Shown here in pieces: positions 48,801 to 58,598 of a stretch of DNA of 64,000 bases. The DNA comes from Amyelois transitella (Eukaryota > Arthropoda > Insecta > Lepidoptera > Pyralidae), in assembly GCF_032362555.1 (NCBI RefSeq), contig NC_083512.1, positions 6,312,001 to 6,376,000 of the forward strand. Reading direction: 5' to 3'. The translations under genes and the position numbers were made by a program. Within the stretch, counting starts at the first letter, position 1; each line of letters starts with the position of its first letter. Below the pieces are notes generated by a model. It ran no database searches and was not told the DNA's origin. It saw only the letters and a program-made list of their open reading frames with translations.

Positions 48801-51800
48801 TAACAGAACAAACAGATGTGCAGCCAAATTTTAGTAACATAAATGCCACACTCGCTCAGTGCAGTGCTTTAGAAACTTTAGCTAATTGTGCATTGGATCC
48901 TGAGCAAGATCACTTAGGTCAACTAATGCCATTGACTATTCCAACATTGCAAAATATCACAAAAGTTACTAACATACACTCTCCTGGAGAACCAAAAGTA
49001 TTTGTCAACTTAGACTCTAAAGAATTTAGTGAACTCAGTGCTAGGAAGCATGATGAAAACCAAAACCAAAAGCCTGAGCAGAGTGGTGTTGACAAAGAAA
49101 ATCTTGGTAACACAAGCAATAACTATGGCAATGAGAATGCAGGAGCTTATGGAAAGAACAATCTTATGGAAGAATTCAACAGAAGTTTGATGGGCAATCT
49201 TCTTGGTGATTCAGTAACTGTTAATACAAAAGAGGCGAGATGGGAACTAAGGAACCTGTTTAATGATAATGGTGAGTGGATTATTGTTTGCCGCCATAGT
49301 ATTGCCATAAAATATTACCTGAACTCTGAGTTTTATCAGTGTGTGTGATTTACCTCCAAAGGTCAGGGTTTCCTAGAGACAGCATGTCTTTTCTTGAATA
49401 TCACATCTGAAATGAGTTACTGATTTTAAAAGGACTATTTCAAAGGCTTAACATTATTTTGTTCTTCGTTTTCTGTCTTGTTATGTATTTTTTTTAATGT
49501 TGTTCACATTTTATAGAGCCATCTATGGTGCAGCCTGTGGTTCAACAATTTGAAGTACCAAACTTTGACATTCATGAGGATAGATCAATGACCATGGCAC
49601 TTAACACAAAGAAAAAAGATTTGGTGGAGCTGAAGGGGATACCTGATGATAAAGAAAATGCTGATAAGTTCACTATGCCTACAGCAGCTGCCCCAGTTAA
49701 TGTATGTTATTCATATTTTATTGATTACTTTTATTTCACTTGCAAAGGGAATATGAAGTTCTTTGCTTTACAATCCAAAGGTATTAAAACTAGAGTCTTT
49801 TATGAGGCTTATGTTGACGTATCAAAGACAACAAAATGCTTTTGATTTTTAAGTTACTATTTTCATACAATCTGCTTATTTAGCAGGCTAGTTTTTAGGT
49901 TTACCTATTACCCAATTGGCTATTTTAACTAATTTTTTACTTTCGCGTTGCATTATACTATTTATAAACACTACATGTATTAGACACATATGTAACATAC
50001 TTTTATTTTATCTTGGATGATTTGAATCATATTACAATGACCTGTGGTCACCAATTTTAAATGGGTCTTTTAAGTTTAGGATTTTTTCTACTGAGAGAAA
50101 TAAATATCTCACGAGTTATAAGTTATATTTGTATTTGTTTAATAACAGGTAAACAAAACTGCTTACTACGAAGAGCCTTCTTGCACGCAAGTGTTCAACT
50201 TTAACATTAAAGATGCAAGCACACCAAATATGTCTCAATTCAAGAAGCCCACTAGTATAGATCAGTCTGGAAAATTTCCTTCCGTGCCTAAATTTAGTAT
50301 AGATGAGAGTGTGATTGAGCATGTGGACACAGGTCTTATGAAAAGAGATGAACATTCTAGACAGCACGCCACAGATCAGCATGTCACCGTAGATAATCCA
50401 GGGGCAGGTTTGTCAGTCATTATGGAGGCTACCAGGGAATACAATAGGTAAGTGGAAATATTTTTTAATATGATATTAACCAGTTCTGGAATATGCAGGA
50501 AAAATAATTATTGAGTAGTTATTAAATCACTTTAAAAGTCCCTATCGTTAAAAATCATATAAATATACCACTATAGGTTTGGCATGTGGTTTCTGGCACT
50601 TTAGAAAAGATCCACTAGAATAGAAAACCCATGGATGGTATAAAAGGCGACTAAGGGATATAAACTTAACCTTAAAGGAACCTTAGCAACCTTTTACCAA
50701 CTATTATTTGATCACAATTCCATCACAAAGCCATACAGCTGAACATGGCCATTCAGGTTTTTCAAGACTGTTGACTCTGTCTACTATGCAAGGGATACAG
50801 ACGTGACTATATGTATGTATAGGTATATTGAATATGTAAAATATTACCTACTTTTTCAGCAAATCTGGCTCAAGTTCATCGGGACAGTCAACAAGAACTA
50901 ATTTCACTGGTTACACAACAAACTTCGATTCAATGTACAACAACCAAGACCCTGCACAACCTACCACCTCCAAAAGAAGCTCAATGAGCACTCAGCCTCG
51001 TTTGCCTAATGGAACTTTCGCAAGGGTGTACTCGCAAAAACGCGACCAACCTGAGAACAAACCCACTGCGCCATCCACTTCAGTGCCTTATCTATCTCAC
51101 GACCATCAATATCAAAAACCGATACCACCAAGCTATAATGGCTACTCCCCTCAAAGATCTATGCACTCACATTACCAACAGAACTACGGTTATCAACAGG
51201 GCTACCCTCCTAATCAAATGATGAATCAGCAGCAGCAACAACAGGGCTATGCAAGCCAGAACCCTAATGCCTATCATAGCCCACAACATCCAGGCGTGCA
51301 GAGTCCTCATCCTATGAGTCCCTCTGTGCCTCCTGGGTTCCAAAGTCCCACATATTCAAATCAGGTGGGGTATCATAGCCCTGGGCACCCAATGATGAGT
51401 CCGCAGCACCAGTACGCTGGGCGGCAAGAATACCATTATCCTAGTCAAACAGACCGACAGCACCTTTATGCTAACCAACAACAAGCCCCAGCAGTCTTCC
51501 AAAGCCCTCCTCATCAGCCGCAGTACCAAAACAATCAGTACTATCAAAGAAACCAAGTTCCTGCACCATATCATAACATGCATAATCAATATAATAACAC
51601 TAATATGTATCCCAATGCTAATCAACATGTTTCAAATAATCAAAGTTTCAATGCAATGCAGAGCCCCTATAGGCAGCCGCCGAAGCAAATTGAAAATGTT
51701 GGATATGGAGCACAAAATAATCAGTCCTTCCAAATTTACCAAAGTCCACAAGCACCACAGAATAATAATCGAAATGTTTCGATGCATGGTGCTCAAACGC

Positions 51801-54800
51801 CCAATGAAATTACGGAACTTCATGGGAGGCAAGAAACCAATGTTAGTACTACTATGAAAGCACAGGAGTTGCCGAAAGCTGAACCAAATACCTCCCATAA
51901 AGTTACACCACAGGCCAAGAACGCATGTCATAAGAGTCCCACATCTGCATTAAGGAATATTAGACATGAGCAACCAAATGTAAAAATTGGTCAGAACTCT
52001 CCAGATGTCGGGTTTTCAAATCAATTCCTCAATTTCATTTCTAATAGAAATGAACCTAAAGATAATGCTAATACCCCGAAGTTTACAAACAGTCCTAGTA
52101 TCTCTCAGAAAATGCATAAAAATCTATATGTATCTAGTCCTGAACAAGCTCAAATTCCACCATCATCAGGAATGTCAGATTCGGACAGTAAAGATGGAAT
52201 GACTGCCCAATCCGCGACGCCGATACAATCTGCTAAAGTCCATACTATTGATAAGCAGAAAGATATATCTAAGCGGCAGTTGGATTTCGAACATCGCGTT
52301 GAATTCCAATCGGAAGACAGCAGGGACTCTGTTAGTAAAGAGAGTAGAATCTCATCAGTTTATTCGAGGCAATCTGATTTCCAGTCTGATGGATATGGCA
52401 TGGATGTAGACAGTGAGAATTCTATGGAGTGTGCTGCATTTAAATCTACCCATTCCATATCTTTGGTGGAAACCAGTGAAATACCAAGGCCAGCTGACAT
52501 TGAGTTCCCAAAAAGGATTGATCCATTCAATAAAAAGATTTTAGTATCTCTATTAGAATATGTTAAATTTCCTAACAAAACACATGCTGATGGCTATGTT
52601 GAAGTAAGATCTGTGCCAAAGCTTCAGCCTGCTTCAAACGTTACTATTGGAAACAGTAGGTTTGCTATCGAAAAACAACTTGGGAAGGGTAATTACGGGG
52701 CGGTGTTCTTGTGTTTGGATCTTCACAGTAACAAATCGGTTGCTGTCAAATATCAAAAACCAAGTCGACCGTGGGAGTTTTACATCTGCCAGGAAATAAA
52801 GGCGAGAATAAAGGATCCCTTTATGGTAAAGTATTGGCTATACTGTTGTTTTATATATCTACTTGAAAGTATGTATTAGAAATTGAGTATTTAATTGACA
52901 TGAAATCTACTTTTTCAGCTTCCAGGATATATGGACATTACAACAGCATTTCTAGGAGAAAATGCAAGTTTGTTTGTATCAGAGTATTCGAAATACGGAT
53001 CTCTGTTGGACGTTGCTAACAAAGTTAGAATAGCTACAACAAAGTGCATAAATGAATGCATAGTCATATTATTAACATCTGAGATACTGTCGATAGTCCA
53101 TTACCTTCATAAAGCTCAGATAATCCACGCTGATATTAAACCAGATAACTTCCTGCTAATGAAAATGTAAGTTGATTAATTTATAGAAAATTTATACCCA
53201 AAGGTATTGTACTGGATTAAAATTCTTTTTACCAAGATAGAGTAGCTATATTCTAAAGTGTCAGTACACAAAACTAAATTTGATGGCCCAATCCAGTGTC
53301 CTAAGTGTAAAGTAGGGTGCTACGAAGATTACTTTATAAGCAGTAGCATATTAAAGCTTAGAAGCCTTACATCTAGTCGTAGCTTTTTATTATTCTTGTT
53401 TTCCCAACCTTTTATTACCTATTAATTACAATTTTGATGCAAGAGTTATAAGTGCCCATTATTTTGTTATCTCCTGTGATGCTTTTTCACTGTATGGAAA
53501 TTACGTCCCAACATTTGTTGATTTTATTGATATATATTATTTATTATTCTTTGTGTGTGCTTTTCTTACAGACCTACACAAGAATGGCGAACACCATCAT
53601 TACAATTGATCGATTTAGGCTGCGCTATAGATATGTCCCTATTCCCTGAAGGAACAACTTTTAATGAGGTGGGACAAATGATTTATTTTTTTATTCAAAT
53701 AACAAGCTAGATTCATTTTGGGTTTTTTCAAGTACATCAGTACAAGTAAATACATTGTCTTCTGGTCCTAAGATATTCACTGTTTGAAACAGGTTTTAGG
53801 GAAAATTTTATAATAGGAAAACACTTGTCTTTAATATTTTTACAACTAATGCACTATTTAAAAAAAAACTGGAATTTCATCAATAAACATAGATATATAT
53901 AGATAATCTGAGTTGTTGTTGGACTTTGGTTGTATATATTCTGATAGCTTAATTTTTTTCCAGTTAATTGCAACTGAAGGATTCACATGTACAGAAATGC
54001 GGGAAGGAAAGCCATGGACTTACCAGACTGATTTGTACTGCTTAGCCGGTACCATACACGTTATCCTTATGGGTAGCTATATGAAAGTAGCCAATCGTTT
54101 AGGCCAATGGAACATAGATAAGAAATTACCTAGGTAAGATTCTTAGTATTTTTTTACTTGTTAAACAATGGCTCTTTTTTAGTTTACATAAATTAAAAGT
54201 TTACATTAATTTTTACACCGTAAGCATATCAGTTGCAGACAGTTTGTCTGCATATCAAGCATATCAGTTGCAGACAGTTTGTCTGCAACTGATATGCTTA
54301 CGGTGTAAAAAAGCATAGTGAGGAAATCTCCAAATTAAGACAACTAGATATGTTGACTAACCATGATTAAATATATGGGTTTGCCGTGTGGTTCCCGGCA
54401 CCAATACAAAAAAGAATAGGACCACTCTATCTCTTTCCGATGGGTTTACAAACTTGGGATTCTTTTTTAGGCGATGGGCTAGCAACCTATGGCTAGCATC
54501 ACTATTTGAATCTCAAGCCAAGTAGCTGAGCGTGGCCATTCAGTCTTTTCAAGATTGTTGGCTCTCTCTACCCCGCAAGGGATATAGACGTGATCATATG
54601 TATGTATGTATGTTTGGTTCTGCCAAAGTTGCGAAGGTCAGACAAGAGTCGCTTCGTATAAAAACCTGATACCCAATGCAGAATTTGGCATAGGTGTATT
54701 TTAGGGAGGAGGGACTAAAGCAAAAGGATGATGAATGTAGTAGTACTAGAACATTTCTTATCAAAGGCAAAGTGGTTGATTTGCTTATCATACGTATATA

Positions 54801-55043
54801 ATCATTTCAGCTGTTGATCTGACTTTCCACAGGAATATAGTAACTTTTAAATATTTTTTAATTTTTAGGTATATGAAGGTTGGTTTATGGGATAAGGTAT
54901 TCACTACTCTTTTGAATGTGCCGGATTGCAAGAACTTGCCTGACCTGATGGATCTCAAGCAGGAGGTAGATAGTGCTTTGAACGACTTCGACATTCTGCG
55001 CTCTCAGCTCCGTAACTTTGCTAATGTGCTTAAATCTAGGTAA
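45893..55043 (+). CDS. BubR1: BubR1/Bub1-type spindle-assembly checkpoint kinase (MadBub-like)
   Basis: Fourteen exons join in phase to give 1597 residues: 45893-46020, 46237-46441, 46673-46869, 47660-47909, 48041-48215, 48487-48626, 48713-49271, 49517-49701, 50149-50447, 50860-52825, 52919-53166, 53572-53668, 53964-54133, 54869-55043. The order matches BubR1/Mad3: a KEN box (7-9) in SKENIQPLRGGR, a TPR region (~45-180; GPDPLDPWFNYIQW), and a Bub3-binding GLEBS motif (~360-378; NETEFSLEEIRSRKYN). Then come KEN (493-495), an ABBA-type FDIHED (568-573), KEN (597-599), and a KARD-like PP2A-B56 site LSVIME (701-706). A long Gln/Tyr/Pro/Asn-rich part with ~10 Ser-Pro sites precedes a kinase domain. 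The kinase keeps GKGNYGAV (1321), VAVK (Lys1343), HADIKPDN (1438-1445) and DLG (1465-1467), so it looks catalytically competent. It acts at kinetochores to inhibit APC/C-Cdc20. Introns carry several short retroelements. Confidence 0.95.
46471..46660 (+). repeat. Degraded family D-like repeat, BubR1 intron 2
   Basis: It contains gtaggacttcgttcctgtgg near its start and ends tcaatataatattagtc, so it matches the general layout and 3' end of family D in weak form. Confidence 0.4.
46968..47222 (-). mobile_element. Short retroelement family A, BubR1 intron 3 (minus)
   Basis: A near full-length reverse copy from catacatatggtcacatcta to gccgggaaccacacacacca. Confidence 0.82.
47398..47592 (+). mobile_element. 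Short retroelement family A, BubR1 intron 3 (plus)
   Basis: A diverged plus copy with ttccatggatgtcatataag, gatgggctagcaacctgtca and ctctgtctaccccacaaggg. With the minus copy at 46.97 kb it forms a loose inverted pair in the same intron. Confidence 0.75.
50575..50825 (+). mobile_element. Short retroelement family A, BubR1 intron 9
   Basis: It starts near tttggcatgtggtttctggc, passes through ggatggtataaaaggcgact and ends gtgactatatgtatgtatag. A full-length but old copy. Confidence 0.75.
51110..51790 (+). repeat. Low-complexity Gln/Tyr/Pro coding tract with Ser-Pro array
   Basis: Inside BubR1 exon 10, roughly residues 795-1025. It is biased to Gln, Tyr, Asn, Pro and His, with a run of six Gln and about ten Ser-Pro sites in similar settings (GYSPQ, YHSPQ, FQSPT, YHSPG, MMSPQ, FQSPP, MQSPY, YQSPQ). 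It is predicted disordered. Confidence 0.85.
54211..54309. repeat. Compound hairpin with internal tandem duplication, BubR1 intron 13
   Basis: The 30-bp outer arms 54211-54240 and 54280-54309 are reverse complements. The interior holds two direct copies of a ~30-bp unit (aagcatatcagttgcagaca and onward), itself partly self-complementary (gcagacagtttgtctgc). Confidence 0.88.
54382..54616 (+). mobile_element. Short retroelement family A, BubR1 intron 13
   Basis: It runs from gccgtgtggttcccggcacc to the ATGT tail. A well-preserved copy with small internal deletions. Confidence 0.85.
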
Positions 55044-56519
55044 AATGTGAATGTCCTTGTATTTATTGCATTTAGACTACGGCGATTGTAAAAACAGAAA
55101 TCTAAAAATGTATTATTAAATATAGATATAGAAATTATGTCTTCGCCCAATTAAATCCTCAATCTATCGCCAGGTCGACAGTTATTGCTCTAACTAATAC
55201 ACATAATATGTATTAAGACATCAAATACTTAGTTTAACATAACATACCTTGTTGTGTTTAGTTGAAAATGTGATATTGTGATTTTCTTAGGTTCTTTTTG
55301 TTAGAATTGATAAAAACTTCGCTTAGATATTAACTTGTTAGCTTAAATGATGTTGAAAGTTTACTTAGGTTTCATTTATTTTTGTACAACCCTATAAGAC
55401 TTGCACATTTCACATTTCTTGTTTGAAACTGTAATAAGAAGTAATAAATAATTACCTGGTTGAAATTGACTTTTAATTCAACTTGTGTCGCTACATATGG
55501 ACTCTTACTCGGGGCTTCGCTGCTGTGGGAATTTCGGAAATAAAAGAACCCTGTGTGTATATAGTAAAAGTAGAATAAGATCCAAAGCTGGCCATCAAAA
55601 GTCAGTGGGTTGGCCCATAGAAATTTAAGATCCATTACTGTGGGTTTACCCTTCCAATTAAGAACATTTATTTTACTATATATAATAGCAACTAACCGAT
55701 TCCTTACTGAGGTTTTTAGGTACAGTGAGGGGAAGCATTGTGAGGAAACCTGCACATTCAGGCAGGCAGGTATAAAAACTGGGTGTGTGTGTCGATCCAG
55801 TATGGCTTAGATTCCCAAAATCTACTACTCTGAAAAAGAAAAATCGTTTGTATAAAGGTCAGATTGTTGTGTCTCCGTGTTAAAACCAGACTTATCTATT
55901 ACTCAATCCAGTATTATGCTAAAAACCTGCACCAGGTGGTAGGTACTCAAGAAAGGTGAAGATATTACCGGATCTAACGCCAGAAGGAAGACAGTCTAAT
56001 AACTTAATACTCCTGACCTCGGCAAACTCTTTATGGATTATAGCTGCACAGGATGAATGTGCCAATTTCCCTTAGTTACCTACTATATCATCAATGGAAA
56101 AGCGATAAAGAGGTACTATTTATAAGTGCCGGGAACCACACGGCACATTGGTTAGTTTAGTTAGGTACTAAAGTACATTTATTAAGGACAATATTTTAAC
56201 CTCTAACCTATTTATGACATATTAACTTGAAGGCTAGCTGATACTCTTACAAAGAGACATAAAAGAATTTAACAGGAAACCTGTATGTTCAGGCAATCAA
56301 AAGTTGGAGACTCAAATTTATTATAGGTTATTTTACATACAGAGTTCAGAAGGTAGTTGCTTTGTGTAAATTTACCATAAAGGATCATGGTCATAAATGT
56401 TACCCTGGCTCCTCAATAAAGGTATGAGGCTGGAATAGACTAGCACCAGAAATTTGATGGTAATGGAAGGGTGAATGTTATTCCAAAAATAAAAACAGTG
56501 CACATGAATAAAATTTTAT
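55044..56519. other. Intergenic region between convergent BubR1 and WDR4
   Basis: It contains the BubR1 3' UTR and a 5'-end piece of a minus-strand family A element at about 56000-56153 (ending gccgggaaccacacggcaca). No gene is recognised. Confidence 0.5.
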
Positions 56520-57653
56520 TTATTTAGAATTTTTCTCAAGCCTCTGTTTCTTTCGTTCTTGATATTCTTGAACATTATCAAACTTACGTTTATACAAAAC
56601 TTTAATTATTTCAAAGTTATTTTTAGTTTCTTTTATTTTATTGCTCAGCTCAACCAAATCTATTTGATTTGCAAATTGTAAATGGATATTATCAGGTTTA
56701 CGTAAAATGTTGTATATTTTGATATTGCAGTTTATGTCATTGTATATGTAGAAACATAATTTGTAAAATTTAAAAGCAGCAGGAACATAATCTAATGTTA
56801 ATTTTTCAACCAACAAATAATTGGTTTCATTGTCTGTAGATTGTAAATGGTAAAAAAGTATTGCATTATAAGAGTGCACATAAACTGCACACAAGCTGCT
56901 CGATTCATTTAACTGGGTAACTGTATAATGAACTATTGGCAGAGCATTCACTTCTACTCCATCTTCTTCCATAAGTTTGCAAAACTTAAGTCTTAGTTCT
57001 TCATCGTTGATATCAAGAAATGTATCAATACAATAAATTAATTGCCCCTTTATGTAATCCCAAACTCGGATTGTTCCATCTCCTGATGTACTTGTTAATA
57101 AATTTGAATTGTGAGGTAACATTTCTATATGATTTACAAATTCACTGTGACCTAAACAAAATGATTCAATGTTATAAGTATTAGGGTAGCATGACACCCT
57201 TATCTTCTCATCTCGGTCACACGTGATGATATGTTTTCCATTACCTGTTTGTAAAACATCTAGAAGTAAACTTAAATGTCCCAGAAGTTTAGATCCACCA
57301 TCTTTTTCCTTGATGTTAAAAATAAGTACATCACCGCTTTTGTCTGCAACTAATATTTGTTCATCATTTGTTGTAAATCTTATTCTACTTGCGCTTCTTG
57401 GTAGTTGATAAGTTTTGTGAACTTCATCGTTTGTCAAAGGTAGAGTGTACACCAAAAGTTTTTTAGACGCAGAGGTTATGAATGCCAGATGTTTAGAGTT
57501 ATTTGATATTGCTATATCAATAATATGATCTTTATCAAAACTTTGTGATGATACAAGCGCGTGTATGTAATTATGAGAAGAATAGTCGTAAACATCAACA
57601 ACTAAACCTTTCGCTACGACGATGGAACTTTCACACACAGCTATGCAACTCAT
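56520..57653 (-). CDS. WDR4: WDR4 / Wuho, non-catalytic subunit of tRNA m7G46 methyltransferase
   Basis: A single exon of 377 residues with no intron. WDR4 pairs with METTL1 to place N7-methylguanosine at position 46 of tRNAs; the Drosophila orthologue wuho is also needed for germline development. The family signature is clear: GHLSLLLDVLQT, then a DRDEKIRVSCYP block with IESFCLGHSEFVNHI, and a WD repeat GDGTIRVWDY. A seven-bladed propeller would fill residues ~40-330, and the basic C-terminal tail (YKRKFDNVQEYQERKKQRLE) is typical. The stop codon overlaps an AATAAA-rich stretch, so the 3' UTR may be very short. It is head to head with SRP19 (945 bp between start codons) and convergent with BubR1. 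Confidence 0.95.
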   Translation of the reverse strand: MSCIAVCESSIVVAKGLVVDVYDYSSHNYIHALVSSQSFDKDHIIDIAISNNSKHLAFITSASKKLLVYTLPLTNDEVHKTYQLPRSASRIRFTTNDEQILVADKSGDVLIFNIKEKDGGSKLLGHLSLLLDVLQTGNGKHIITCDRDEKIRVSCYPNTYNIESFCLGHSEFVNHIEMLPHNSNLLTSTSGDGTIRVWDYIKGQLIYCIDTFLDINDEELRLKFCKLMEEDGVEVNALPIVHYTVTQLNESSSLCAVYVHSYNAILFYHLQSTDNETNYLLVEKLTLDYVPAAFKFYKLCFYIYNDINCNIKIYNILRKPDNIHLQFANQIDLVELSNKIKETKNNFEIIKVLYKRKFDNVQEYQERKKQRLEKNSK

Positions 57654-58598
57654 CTTCCTCTGAAGTAAATCAGCGTAAGTTGCAAAGTTATTATTCGATC
57701 AACAAATAAACATAGGTGTTCAATTCAATTCGATGCAAACATTCATACATATTTAATTTATAAAGTTTAGAATGGAACGGCTTCTTCTCAAAAAATTTAA
57801 ATTGTGCACTTTCTTTCGTCGTTAAACTTCGTTGTAAACAAAGAAATTGTAGAGAGATCGTAAAATCGTAAATTACATTAGTTTCCACCAAAAAATAGTA
57901 CTAAATCAATTTCCACTTCCACAGTACTTTATTTGATAGTTTTGAGGTTACTACAAATATAGATAGATAATGTCTAACTCAAGAGTTATGACGTTGACAT
58001 GAATAATAATTGATACCTATAATCTGGACGCACACCGGACTACTTATGGCGCCTCTACACAAACGACTCACGAAACATGGCGAGGACGAGTATGTCCACG
58101 TAGATAGGTAGGATATATTCACATAAATATCTTCGCCTTCCCTTGCCCCGTGCTATCGCTCTCGTGTCGGTATTTTTTCTGCTCCTCTTATTATACATCT
58201 TTTTTTGTGTGTAAAAAATATGGAGAAAAATATAATAGCGTTAGGACGTTATTGTGACTTGCAAAGGGTCTATCTCCTCGCCGTAATTGAATGAGTCGAG
58301 AATGACCAGGGTAAATTTTTGGCCCCATTTACACTTTTGATGTCAAAATTTTTTGCCCAAAAACTAGCTTTTATATGAAATATTCGATTTGGATTGAGTA
58401 CGTCGTCGTGTTCCAAGATAAGTGAGTTTTTCAGGCAGTTTATTTTCATCAACGTCAAAGTCACACTTCAACGTTTGTTAACGTAACTTAGATAGACGTC
58501 AACAATTACCACTGCAACTTTGCAATACTTGAGATTGGGGTTTGTTAAAGTGTAAAATTTTGTTAAATTCCCTCAAACTTCGAAATAAAACTTTAAAA
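57654..58598. promoter_or_regulatory. Divergent promoter region, WDR4 and SRP19
   Basis: This 945-bp spacer between two start codons should hold both promoters. It also contains repeat family G copy 2 (58075-58305). Near SRP19 the sequence has several acgtcaa/gtcaca motifs (58450-58505), related to but not identical with the TGTCA pentamer. Confidence 0.5.
58075..58305 (+). repeat. Dispersed repeat family G, copy 2
   Basis: Ordered blocks are shared with 27640-28000: gctctcgtgtcggtatttt, ataatagcgttag, gtgacttgcaa and gtaattgaatgagtc. The class is unknown. Confidence 0.45.
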
